DNA of 64,000 nucleotides from Microcella sp. (GTDB lineage Bacteria; Actinomycetota; Actinomycetes; Actinomycetales; Microbacteriaceae). Position numbers and translations under genes: made by a program. This document shows, one piece after another, positions 7,226 through 15,077 of this stretch (its first letter is position 1; every line of letters starts with the position of its first letter). The stretch is from positions 2,294,001 to 2,358,000 of the forward strand of contig NZ_JAHHDS010000003.1 of the NCBI RefSeq assembly GCF_019739195.1, read 5' to 3'. Below the pieces are notes generated by a model. The model was given only the letters and a program-made list of their open reading frames with translations. It was not told the origin of the DNA and ran no database searches.

Positions 7226-8713
7226 ATGACTGACACCCCCCAATCGACTCTCAAGTCGGGCAAGCTCGGCGTTCTCGGCATCGTCTTCTTCGTTGTCGCC
7301 GCCTCAGCGCCCCTCATCGGCATGACCGGTGCAGTGCCCGTCGCCATGGTGCTCGGCAACGGCGCGGCCGTTCCCGGTGCCTACCTCGCTGTCGGCCTCA
7401 CCCTGCTGCTCTTCACGGTCGGCTATGCGGCGATGAGCCGCACCATGACCAACTCGGGCGCCTTCTTCGCCTACGTCGGCAAGGGCCTCGGCGTCAACGC
7501 CGGTGTGGCGAGCGCCTTCACGGCGCTGACTGCCTACATCACCATTCAGCTCGCGATCTACGGCTTCTTCGGCGCCGTCGTCGGCGGCACCTTCGCGAGC
7601 TTCGGCTTCGACCTGCCGTGGTACGTCTGGTCGCTGCTGGCGTGGCTGATCGTCAGCGGGCTCTCCCTGCTGAGCGTCGACATCGGCGCCAAGGTGCTCG
7701 GTGTGCTGCTGACGCTTGAGGTGCTGATTCTGCTCATCGTCGGCTTCGCCATCTTTGTCGTCGGCGGCCCCGAGGGTGTTGACTTCGGTGCCTCGTTCAG
7801 CCCGACAGAGATCTTCGCGGGCGGCTTCACCGGCACCGCGGGCATCGCCCTGGCCTTCGCCTTCGCGAGCTTCATCGGCTTCGAGGCCACGGCCATCTAC
7901 GGCGAAGAGTCGCGCGACCCCAAGCGCACGGTGCCGATCGCGACCTACGCGGCTATCGGCGTCATCACACTGCTCTTCGCGATCGTCTCGTTCGCCATGG
8001 TCACCGGCCTCGGCCGCACGACCCTCATCGACGAGGTTCTCGGTCGCTCCGACGGGCTCGCGGCACCGGAGGGCGTGCTCTTCAGCCTCGCCGACCAATA
8101 TGCGGGCGGCTGGGCCGTCGTCATCATGACGGTGCTCATCATCACGAGCCTGTTCGCCGGTCTGCTCGCGTTCCAGAACGCGGCGGCGCGCTACTTCTTC
8201 GCTCTCGGGCGCGGTGGGGTGCTGCCGGCCCGCATCGGCACGACCAACAAGGCCGGTGCCCCGCAGAACGGCGTGATCATCGTCTCGGCGATCGCCGCGC
8301 TCGTGATCATCATCTTCGCGCTCGTCGGCTTCGACCCGGTCGGCAACCTGTTCTTCTGGATGAGCTCGATCACGGTCATCGCGATCGTCATCGTCGAGAT
8401 TCTCGTGAGCATCGCGGTGATCGTGTACTTCCGCAAGAACGGCGGCGGAAACATCTGGACGACGACGATCGCTCCGGCCCTGTCGGCGATCATTCTCGCG
8501 CTGGGCCTGTACCTGCTGATGTCGCGGTTCAATCTGCTCGCGGGCACGGTGCCCGAGGGCGTCGACCCGTCGCTGCCCGAGAGCGCGTGGCTGCTCGACC
8601 CGCTCGGCTGGTTCTTGGTGCTGCTGCCGTTCATCGCGCTCGCGGTGGGCTTCATCGTGGCACTCATCAACAAGAAAGAGAACGAGCAGCTGGTGAAAGA
8701 CTTCGCGTCCTAA
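7226..8713 (+). CDS. APC-superfamily amino acid/amine permease
   Basis: Inner-membrane secondary transporter of 495 residues with about 12 hydrophobic helices. The first reads LGIVFFVVAASAPLIGM, the helix-1 break typical of the amino acid-polyamine-organocation family. FASFIGFEATAIYGEESRDPKRTVP is the conserved helix-6 region and following loop. The ATG at 7226 has an AGAGGAG site 10 nt upstream; an earlier ATG at 7218 is out of frame. Relatives carry amino acids, polyamines or ethanolamine, and the ligase and PuuD-like genes nearby suggest an amine. A strong hairpin at 8723-8756 separates it from the following HTH gene, so the two may be only partly co-transcribed. Confidence 0.93.
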   Translation: MTDTPQSTLKSGKLGVLGIVFFVVAASAPLIGMTGAVPVAMVLGNGAAVPGAYLAVGLTLLLFTVGYAAMSRTMTNSGAFFAYVGKGLGVNAGVASAFTALTAYITIQLAIYGFFGAVVGGTFASFGFDLPWYVWSLLAWLIVSGLSLLSVDIGAKVLGVLLTLEVLILLIVGFAIFVVGGPEGVDFGASFSPTEIFAGGFTGTAGIALAFAFASFIGFEATAIYGEESRDPKRTVPIATYAAIGVITLLFAIVSFAMVTGLGRTTLIDEVLGRSDGLAAPEGVLFSLADQYAGGWAVVIMTVLIITSLFAGLLAFQNAAARYFFALGRGGVLPARIGTTNKAGAPQNGVIIVSAIAALVIIIFALVGFDPVGNLFFWMSSITVIAIVIVEILVSIAVIVYFRKNGGGNIWTTTIAPALSAIILALGLYLLMSRFNLLAGTVPEGVDPSLPESAWLLDPLGWFLVLLPFIALAVGFIVALINKKENEQLVKDFAS

Positions 8714-8722
8714 CCTGATGCT

Positions 8723-8756
8723 GTACCGGGCGGTCGCCGATCCGGCCGCCCGGTAC
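8723..8756. terminator. 11-bp stem-loop after the permease gene
   Basis: GTACCGGGCGG (8723-8733) pairs perfectly with CCGCCCGGTAC (8746-8756) around a 12-nt loop. There is no T-run, so partial termination or mRNA-end stabilisation is as likely as full termination. Confidence 0.55.
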
Positions 8757-8779
8757 ACCCGCTACGCAAGGAGAACCGC

Positions 8780-9061
8780 ATGCGCGCCGACGACTTCGAC
8801 CTCGACGTGATTGACGAGACGGATGCTCGCCACGAGCAGCTCGTCGCCGCACTCGATCGCGCCGACCTCGAGCAGTCGATCGCCCGTCTGCCGCACGACC
8901 TGCAGGCCGCCGCGACCGGCGTGCTTGTGCAGGGCCGCACCTACAGCGACGTGAGTCAAGAGCTGGGCATCCGTCAGCCCGAACTCGTGCGCGCTATCCA
9001 CCGCGCTCGCGCCATCATCGTGCGCCGCCACGCCGGGCCGCCCGAGGGCGACGCCGCGTGA
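8780..9061 (+). CDS. small sigma-region-4-like helix-turn-helix protein
   Basis: Protein of 93 residues. Its second half (LPHDLQAAATGVLVQGRTYSDVSQELGI then PELVRAIHRARAIIV) has the order of a sigma-70 region 4 helix-turn-helix, without any region 2. The ATG at 8780 has a CAAGGAG site. Its stop overlaps the next start in GTGA, so translation of the puuD-like gene is probably coupled to it. It could be a stand-alone DNA-binding protein or a fragment of an ECF-like factor. No second component for promoter melting is visible. Confidence 0.75.
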   Translation: MRADDFDLDVIDETDARHEQLVAALDRADLEQSIARLPHDLQAAATGVLVQGRTYSDVSQELGIRQPELVRAIHRARAIIVRRHAGPPEGDAA

Positions 9062-9765
9062 CCATCGCGATCGGGGTCACGACGTACCTCGAGCCCGTCG
9101 TCATGGGTTTGTGGAACCGACCCGGCAGCATGCTGCCCCGCGTCTACAGCGATTGCGTCATCAACGCGGGCGCTGCCGTCATGACGCTGCCGCCTCAGCC
9201 GCCGACCGCTGACGTCGTCGCGCGCGTGCTCGACGGCATCGATGGCCTCATGTTGACGGGCGGCAAAGACGTCGACGCCACGCTCTACGGCCAAGAACCG
9301 CACCCCGAGAACGATGACCCGCGGCCCGACCGCGACGCGTGGGAGATCGCCCTCGTGCGCGCGGCCATCGAGCGCGACCTGCCCGTGCTCGGCATCTGCC
9401 GAGGCCTGCAGGTGCTCAACGTCGCCCTCGGCGGCACCCTCATCCAGCACCTGCCTGACGTCATCGGCTCTAACCGCTACAGCTACGGCAACGCCGAGTT
9501 CGCCGACAACCCGGTGATCACGGTGCCCGGCACGCACGCCGCCTCGATTCTGGGCGAGGGCTTGACCGTGAAGAGCTACCACCACCAGGCGCTCGACCGC
9601 GTGGCCGCAGGCCTGACGGTCAGTGCGCACGGCGACGACGGCATCGTGCAGGCCGTCGACATCGACGCGATGACCTTCGGTATCGCGGTGCAGTGGCACC
9701 CCGAAGAGACTCCCGACGACCTCAGGCTTTTCTCCGCGCTCGTCGCCGCGGCCTCACGTCACTGA
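9058..9765 (+). CDS. puuD: gamma-glutamyl-gamma-aminobutyrate hydrolase family (PuuD-like)
   Basis: Class I amidotransferase-fold hydrolase (peptidase C26), 235 residues, which in polyamine breakdown removes glutamate from gamma-glutamyl-GABA. Visible are LMLTGGKDVDATLYGQEP, the nucleophile elbow LGICRGLQVLNVALGG and the His/Glu motif VQWHPEE, which supply a Cys-His-Glu triad. The GTG start at 9058 lies inside the stop of the preceding HTH gene (GTGA). With the glutamine-synthetase-like ligase and an aldehyde dehydrogenase, it makes a nearly complete Puu-style set; a PuuB-type amine oxidase is missing. The local P450 might supply the oxidation step, which is speculative. Confidence 0.9.
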   Translation: MTIAIGVTTYLEPVVMGLWNRPGSMLPRVYSDCVINAGAAVMTLPPQPPTADVVARVLDGIDGLMLTGGKDVDATLYGQEPHPENDDPRPDRDAWEIALVRAAIERDLPVLGICRGLQVLNVALGGTLIQHLPDVIGSNRYSYGNAEFADNPVITVPGTHAASILGEGLTVKSYHHQALDRVAAGLTVSAHGDDGIVQAVDIDAMTFGIAVQWHPEETPDDLRLFSALVAAASRH

Positions 9766-9807
9766 CGATTGCTCGGGCGCCGACCGCATCTGTCGTGACA
9801 TATCTGT

Positions 9808-9823
9808 CCCCCTAGGGTGACAG
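9808..9823. promoter_or_regulatory. motif shared with the other LAETG gene
   Basis: CCCCCTAGGGTGACAG occurs here and, identically, on the minus strand at 29186-29201. Both copies precede LAETG-anchored surface proteins, by roughly 115 and 90 nt. The core CCCTAGGG is self-complementary, as expected for a dimeric regulator site. Confidence 0.6.
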
Positions 9824-9826
9824 CTC

Positions 9827-9846
9827 GTCGCAATGCGTCATTGGCG
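9827..9846. promoter_or_regulatory. GTCGCAATGCGTCA motif
   Basis: GTCGCAATGCGTCATTGGCG differs little from 44371-44390, which lies before the PAS-like gene; the inverse 12-mer CATTGACGCATT is at 33999-34010, before the hybrid kinase. Function unknown. The rest of the gap 9766-9938 holds a 14-nt palindrome, GGCACACCTGTGCC, at 9897-9910. Confidence 0.4.
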
Positions 9847-9938
9847 TATCAGTGCGCGTTGAGCGGGGAATTGAGATGTGGGCAAATGGTGCTGAGGGCA
9901 CACCTGTGCCTGCCGTAGACACGCGTAAAGGACACCCG

Positions 9939-11165
9939 ATGCACAAACTCACCCTCGTTCGACGAGGAGCCGCGGCGCTGATCGCTGCCGCCATCCTCGT
10001 CACCACTGCCGCCCCCGCCATGGCGTCGGTCAACACCCGCGACGAGAGCGACGCGATGCGGTACGGCGCTAGTGCTCCCCTTGGCTCCGTGATCTCTGAG
10101 CTTTCCGGTCAGGACGACGACACGCACACGATCGCGGCGCCGTGGCCCCTGAACTTCTTCGGCGACAAGTTCGACGGAATCTGCATCACGACGAACGGCG
10201 GCGTCTACCCGGTGGCAACCAGCACGTCCACCTGCTCAGACGCGTACGACCTGGATCTCGAGAACCTTGCCATCGACTCAGAGGCCCCGATGATCGCCGT
10301 ACTCGCGGCTGACATCAACCTCTCGAGGTGCGACTCTGCCCGCGCAACGCAGCGCTCGGGCGCAGGTGATGGATTCGGTCGTCCGTGCGAGATGTACCTC
10401 GACACAGCCGCCACCATTGACGGCCGCGAAGCGGTGGTGGTGACCTGGTACCGCGTCTCGAACCACGAAGACCAGAACGACCCACTGCTCGAGAACACGT
10501 TCCAGTTGGCTCTCATCAAGCTGCCCACGACCGATGGGGCCACGAACGGTTTTGACTTCGACCTCGAGTTCAACTACGGCACCGTCACCGACTTCGACGA
10601 CGGCTACTCGGCTGCCGACCCCACCGGGGGCTGCATCCCGTTGCCCGAGGGCAATCCGGACTGCCGTTGGGGCATCGGCATCGCGAGCTACGACTCGGGC
10701 GTCGTGTCCACGAACCCTCCGGCAGAGACCGAGGAGCCGGCCACCGAGCCGGAGCCTGAGGCGACCGAGCCCGCCACGCCAGAGGCATCTACCACCGACT
10801 CGTCAATGACGCAGGCTGCCGTCACCGAGGCCTCGACGTTCGAGGCCGCCGCGAGTGCAGTCGGCTATGAGTTCTTCGCACCGACCGAGGTTCTCAACAT
10901 GATGGATGAAGGCGCCACGCCGCTCATTGCTAACAGCCTCGGCACCGACGTGCTCGGCCGCTACACCTGCGGAATGGTCAATGGCGCGGCCGTAGGTTGC
11001 GACCCTGTGTCGATGCAGGCTCCTGGCGCCGAGCTTGCCGAGACCGGAGCCGATGAGAGCACCATCGCACTCGTCGCTGCGGCGATGGTGCTTGCGCTCG
11101 CCGTCATGGTGACGGGCGCCACGATGGTGCGTCGCCCCGCTCGACGCGTCGCGTCGAACGTCTAA
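9939..11165 (+). CDS. nidogen-like secreted protein with LAETG sorting signal
   Basis: Exported surface protein of 408 residues. The start chosen at 9939 (MHKLTLVRRG) follows AAAGGA and gives a classical signal peptide ending near AMASV. The mature part carries a nidogen-like domain (WPLNFFGDKFDGICITTNGG, FDFDLEFNYGTVTDFD), then a Thr/Glu/Pro-rich linker. The tail is LAETG, a hydrophobic helix and RRPARR, which is a class E-type sortase signal. Such proteins are linked to peptidoglycan or pilin-like assemblies. Its promoter shares CCCCCTAGGGTGACAG with the second LAETG gene at 28094. A 16-bp-stem terminator follows. The ligand or partner is unknown. Confidence 0.88.
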   Translation: MHKLTLVRRGAAALIAAAILVTTAAPAMASVNTRDESDAMRYGASAPLGSVISELSGQDDDTHTIAAPWPLNFFGDKFDGICITTNGGVYPVATSTSTCSDAYDLDLENLAIDSEAPMIAVLAADINLSRCDSARATQRSGAGDGFGRPCEMYLDTAATIDGREAVVVTWYRVSNHEDQNDPLLENTFQLALIKLPTTDGATNGFDFDLEFNYGTVTDFDDGYSAADPTGGCIPLPEGNPDCRWGIGIASYDSGVVSTNPPAETEEPATEPEPEATEPATPEASTTDSSMTQAAVTEASTFEAAASAVGYEFFAPTEVLNMMDEGATPLIANSLGTDVLGRYTCGMVNGAAVGCDPVSMQAPGAELAETGADESTIALVAAAMVLALAVMVTGATMVRRPARRVASNV

Positions 11166-11177
11166 CGCACGATCCAC

Positions 11178-11213
11178 AACGCTCCGGGTTCGCTGACGCG
11201 AACCCGGAGCGTT
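11178..11213. terminator. 16-bp perfect stem-loop terminator
   Basis: AACGCTCCGGGTTCGC (11178-11193) pairs perfectly with 11198-11213 around the tetraloop TGAC. It lies between convergent genes and can serve both; the T-run is weak. Confidence 0.85.
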
Positions 11214-11236
11214 GGTCGTCTCAGGGCAGAGCGGCT

Positions 11237-12244
11237 CTAGTACCCCGAGGCAGGGGAGCGCGGCGTGCCCCTCTCGAGTAGCTCGTCGACCTCATCGAGC
11301 CCGACGGCGGGCTGCTGCTCGACCGCGAGCGGGTTCGTGAGGTCGCCGCTCACGCGATCGAGCAGGGCGTGCAGCATCTCGACCGCGTCGTCGACGATCT
11401 CGGTCGAGCGCCGCTCGGTGCCGTGCAGCAGCCAGCGGGCGAGCTCGAGCTCGGCGGCGAGCACCGCGCGTCGGCCGACTTGACGGTCGTGGATTCCGCG
11501 AGCCTGGTGATACGCGTCGAAGCCCGTCTCGGGCACCGACGGGTCGCTCGAGCCGAGCATCCAGAACAGATCGCGGGCGGGGTCGCCGACCTGCAGTCTG
11601 GCCCACCCCAGCAGCCCCGTGACCGACTCGCCCACGACGAGGAACGAGGCGGCGCTCAGCGACCCGTTGATGACGGTGGGGGTGAATTGCCAGAGGGTCG
11701 AGTCTTCGACCGCGAGCTCCCAGCGGCGCAGCAGCGCAGCGGGCACGAGGCCGGTCGCGGCCGCACGGTCGAGGGTCGTGACGGCCTCGCGCATGACGTC
11801 GATCGCCCGCAGCTGGGGCAGGCCCACGTCGGCGACGACGCTCGTCGGCAGGCCGTGGATCGCGGCGATCGCCTGGCCGATCGACGCGGCGGTGCCGGGT
11901 GTGACGCGGTCAAGTGTCAGGGGAGTGCCGTCGACGAACTCCGACACGATCGCCCGCGTGCCGTCGAGGGGCGCCTGGCCGAGCAGCCGTGGTACCCCGA
12001 ACGGCAGGCGCGCCCGCACGCCATCGCTCAGCGCGCGAATGGCCACCAGATCAGCCGACTGCTCGCTCTCGGCCGCGGCCGTGCGCGGCACGCGAATCGT
12101 TAGCGTGCGGCCGTCGCGCGTGCTCAGCAGCGCCGAGTCGACCTCGCCGCCCGTGCCGCCCAAGGCTGCTGCGTGAACTACGTCGAGACCCGGAACGGCC
12201 GAGGTGGCGAGCGCGGCTAGGGTTAACGGTGAGCGGCGTGACAT
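11237..12244 (-). CDS. aminoglycoside-phosphotransferase-fold protein, probable pseudokinase
   Basis: Protein of 335 residues with the APH/choline-kinase fold: SEFVDGTPL hinge, AIAAIHGLP, and the C-terminal VGDPARDLFWM helix. The catalytic loop, normally HGDLxxxN, reads NGSLSAAS, and the metal-binding Asp of the DW motif is a Gly (LGWARL). Both key acidic residues therefore appear lost and phosphotransfer is unlikely. The start at 12244 (MSRRSPL) is chosen because the longer upstream frame is Ala/Gly-rich leader without homology. It is divergent from nudC with a short gap. Such a gene beside nudC-uvrD2 looks like a conserved accessory protein rather than a resistance enzyme. Confidence 0.8.
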   Translation of the reverse strand: MSRRSPLTLAALATSAVPGLDVVHAAALGGTGGEVDSALLSTRDGRTLTIRVPRTAAAESEQSADLVAIRALSDGVRARLPFGVPRLLGQAPLDGTRAIVSEFVDGTPLTLDRVTPGTAASIGQAIAAIHGLPTSVVADVGLPQLRAIDVMREAVTTLDRAAATGLVPAALLRRWELAVEDSTLWQFTPTVINGSLSAASFLVVGESVTGLLGWARLQVGDPARDLFWMLGSSDPSVPETGFDAYHQARGIHDRQVGRRAVLAAELELARWLLHGTERRSTEIVDDAVEMLHALLDRVSGDLTNPLAVEQQPAVGLDEVDELLERGTPRSPASGY

Positions 12245-12363
12245 ACCGACAGGGTAGGTTGCCCCGTGCCGGGCGAGCAGGTTCGCCACACCTCGCGCGG
12301 GTGCTGAAGCGCTGTCACCGCCGGGTTGCGCCGCCATGGTTCTGAGTTGCTGAGAGGTCGTCG

Positions 12364-13329
12364 ATGCATCGTTCGCTCACCGCTCGGCTGCCGCTCTCGC
12401 GCTACCGCATCGATCGCGACCACCTCAGTCGCGAGCGCCCGCACTTGTTCGACGAGCTCGCCGCTGATGCGCAGACGCGCGTCATCGCGCTCTGGCGAGG
12501 CGAAGTACTGCTGGCGAGCCCCGCGACGTCGGCGACGGATGCGGCCGCAGGCCCCGCCCTGCGGTTCTTGCCGTACTCGCCCCTGCCTGCCGACGCCCTG
12601 CGCATCTACCTCGGACGCACTCTCGACGACGAGCCCGACCTCGCAGCGGGCACTGCCGTGGTCGCTGTCGTGCTCGACGACGACGCGGGCCCCGCGCTCG
12701 AGCCCGACGTGGCGCTGTGGGGCTCGCCGCGCACGCTCGGGCACCGGCTTGGCGACCGCGACGCGGGGCTCGTGATCGAAGCCCTTGGCATCGCCAACTG
12801 GCACGCGACGCATGGCTTCTCGCCGCGCACCGGTAACCCGACCGAGTCGGCCAAGGGCGGCTGGGTGCGCATCGACTCGGGCGACGGCACCGAGCTCTAC
12901 CCGCGCACCGACGCCGCGATCATCGTGGGCATCACCGACGGCGACGACCGGCTCGTGCTCGGCAGCAATGCTCTGTGGGAGACGAACCGCTTCTCGCTGC
13001 TCGCCGGCTTCGTCGAGCCGGGGGAGTCGCTCGAAGCCGCCGTCGTGCGTGAGGTCTACGAAGAGACCGGGCTGCGCATCATCGACCCCGTCTACGTCGG
13101 CTCGCAGCCGTGGCCGTTTCCAGCCTCGCTCATGCTCGGCTTTCGCGCGACGCTCGACCCCGAGCACAGCGACGAGCTGCGCCCCGACGGCACCGAAATT
13201 CTCGACCTGCGCTGGTTCAGCCGCGACGAACTCGCAGCGAGCCTGGGCGACGTGCTGCTGCCCGGGCGCACGTCGATCGCGCGGGCCATCATCGAAGACT
13301 GGTACGGCGGCTCGCTCGAGGCCCCGTGA
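12364..13329 (+). CDS. nudC: NADH pyrophosphatase NudC-like Nudix hydrolase
   Basis: Nudix hydrolase of 321 residues that splits NAD(H), or removes NAD caps from RNA, to NMN plus AMP or 5'-phosphate RNA. The Nudix box is GFVEPGESLEAAVVREVYEETGL, followed by the NudC-specific SQPWPFPASLM. The zinc ribbon before YPRTDAAII is degenerate: positions normally held by four cysteines read FSPRTG and DSGDG, so zinc binding is lost. The ATG at 12364 begins the family sequence. Its stop overlaps the uvrD start (TGATG), indicating coupled translation. The nudC-uvrD2 pairing matches that in mycobacteria. Confidence 0.93.
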   Translation: MHRSLTARLPLSRYRIDRDHLSRERPHLFDELAADAQTRVIALWRGEVLLASPATSATDAAAGPALRFLPYSPLPADALRIYLGRTLDDEPDLAAGTAVVAVVLDDDAGPALEPDVALWGSPRTLGHRLGDRDAGLVIEALGIANWHATHGFSPRTGNPTESAKGGWVRIDSGDGTELYPRTDAAIIVGITDGDDRLVLGSNALWETNRFSLLAGFVEPGESLEAAVVREVYEETGLRIIDPVYVGSQPWPFPASLMLGFRATLDPEHSDELRPDGTEILDLRWFSRDELAASLGDVLLPGRTSIARAIIEDWYGGSLEAP

Positions 13330-15077
13330 TGAGCGAGTCGGTGGTGCAGCGCGACGGCAGCGCGGGCGGGGGCGACTCGGCGAGTGGTCCTGACCGGCTT
13401 TTGGCGGCGCTCGACGAGCGGCAGCGCGAGGTCGCCGAGACACTGCTCGGCCCCGTCTGCGTGCTCGCTGGCGCCGGCACGGGCAAGACTCGCGCCATCA
13501 CCCACCGCATCGCCTACGGCGTGGCGACGGGCGCCTACGACCCGTCGCGCGTCATGGCGCTCACCTTCACGACTCGGGCAGCGGGCGAGTTGCTCGGGCG
13601 CCTGCGCGCGCTCGGCGCAGAGGGCGTGGCCGCGCGCACGTTCCACTCGGCGGCGCTGCGGCAGCTGCACTACTTCTGGCCGATCGTTGCTGGAGGCACC
13701 CCGCCGCGCATTCTCGACGGCAAGGGCCCCCTGCTCGGGCAGGCGGCCGGTGCGCTCAAGCTCAACCTCGATACCGCCTCGCTGCGCGACACCGCGGCCG
13801 AGATCGAGTGGCGCAAGGTCAACAAGCTCTCGATTGACGACTACGCGCGCGCCGCGCAAACTCGCGTGCTGCCCTCGCGCCTGACCGTCGACTCGATGGT
13901 CGCCCTGCAGCAGCTCTATGAGCAGATCAAAGACGAGCGGCGGCAGATCGACTTCGAAGACGTGCTGCTCGCCACGGCGGGCATGATCGAGGCCGAGCCG
14001 CGCGTCGCCGACCAGGTGCGGTCGCAGTATCGGTTCTTCGTCGTCGACGAGTATCAAGACGTCTCGCCGCTGCAGCATGACCTGCTGTCGCTCTGGCTCG
14101 GCGGTCGGCGCGAGTTGTGCGTCGTCGGCGACGCCTCGCAGACCATCTACTCGTTCGCCGGCGCGACGAGCGACTACCTCGTGCGCTTCGGCAGCGAATA
14201 CCCCGATGCCCGCGTCGTGCGGCTCGAAGAGAATTATCGCTCGACGACCCAGATCGTGACCCTCGCCAACCGGCTCATGCGCGGGCGGCCCGGCGCCCTT
14301 ACTCTGCACGCCGCGGGCGATGGCAGTGATCGGGGGGCGACGCCCTCGGTCACGCGGCACGTCGACGATGCCGCCGAAGCCGCATCCATCGCCCAGTCGA
14401 TCGCCCGCCGCATCGACGACGGCACCCCGCCCGAATCGATCGCCGTTCTCTACCGCATCAACACGCAGTCGATCGCGCTCGAGTCGGCGCTCAGCCGCTT
14501 CGGCGTGCCCGTGCAGTCGCGCGCCGACAGCCGCTACTTCGACCAGGTCGAAGTCAAGCAGGCCATCATGCTGCTGCGCGGCGCCTCGATCTCGATCGGC
14601 GACGAGCCGCTCTTCAAGAGTGTGAGCGACGTCATTCGCGGGCTCGGCTGGCGGCAAGACCCGCCCGAGGGCGGTGGCGCCGAACGTGCCGCTTGGGAGA
14701 ACCTGAACGCGCTGCTGACCCTCGCCGAAGAGGCTCCGGCAGGCACGACGCTCGCCGACTTCGTGCGCGAGCTGCAGCGCCGGCAGCAGCAGCAGCACGC
14801 CCCGACTCGCTCGGCGGTGACGCTCGCGACGCTGCACGCCGCCAAGGGCCTCGAGTGGGATGTGGTCTACATCGCCGGACTCAGCGAGGGCCTCGTGCCG
14901 ATCACCTTCGCGCAGGGGCTCGAGGCCGTCGATGAAGAGCGGCGGCTGTTCTACGTGGGCATCACGCGTGCGCGGCGAGTGCTCGAGCTCTCGTGGGCGC
15001 AGCGGCAGACGTCGGCGCGCGCCGAGCGGGCTCCGAGCCGTTTTCTCGACGAAGTGCGGGCTCCGGCCGCGGGCTGA
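13329..15077 (+). CDS. uvrD2: UvrD/Rep-family DNA helicase (UvrD2-like)
   Basis: ATP-dependent 3'-5' DNA helicase of superfamily 1, 582 residues. Motifs run in order: Walker A GAGTGKTRAITHR, TFTTRAAGEL (Ia), VVDEYQDVSPLQ (II), VVGDASQTIYSFAGA (III), LEENYRS (IV), TLHAAKGLEWDVVYIAG (V) and FYVGITRARRVL (VI). The mycobacterial UvrD2 C-terminal HRDC and zinc modules are absent, so this is a core-only form. The start at 13329 overlaps the nudC stop in TGATG. The 3' end overlaps the convergent E1-like gene by 116 bp. Role: probably repair or replication restart in the cytoplasm. Confidence 0.95.
   Translation: MSESVVQRDGSAGGGDSASGPDRLLAALDERQREVAETLLGPVCVLAGAGTGKTRAITHRIAYGVATGAYDPSRVMALTFTTRAAGELLGRLRALGAEGVAARTFHSAALRQLHYFWPIVAGGTPPRILDGKGPLLGQAAGALKLNLDTASLRDTAAEIEWRKVNKLSIDDYARAAQTRVLPSRLTVDSMVALQQLYEQIKDERRQIDFEDVLLATAGMIEAEPRVADQVRSQYRFFVVDEYQDVSPLQHDLLSLWLGGRRELCVVGDASQTIYSFAGATSDYLVRFGSEYPDARVVRLEENYRSTTQIVTLANRLMRGRPGALTLHAAGDGSDRGATPSVTRHVDDAAEAASIAQSIARRIDDGTPPESIAVLYRINTQSIALESALSRFGVPVQSRADSRYFDQVEVKQAIMLLRGASISIGDEPLFKSVSDVIRGLGWRQDPPEGGGAERAAWENLNALLTLAEEAPAGTTLADFVRELQRRQQQQHAPTRSAVTLATLHAAKGLEWDVVYIAGLSEGLVPITFAQGLEAVDEERRLFYVGITRARRVLELSWAQRQTSARAERAPSRFLDEVRAPAAG

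Noticed and set aside
7304-8758. 484-codon minus-strand frame over the permease
   Set aside because: Antisense to a hydrophobic 12-helix protein; its Asp/Glu/Arg content is the complement pattern of that gene.
11237-12244. Antibiotic-resistance phosphotransferase
   Set aside because: The catalytic and metal-binding aspartates of the APH motifs are absent.
14800-14817. Run of CAGCAG codons as a possible repeat element
   Set aside because: It encodes a short Gln run (QQQQ) inside uvrD; simple-sequence codon repetition, not a mobile or structural repeat.
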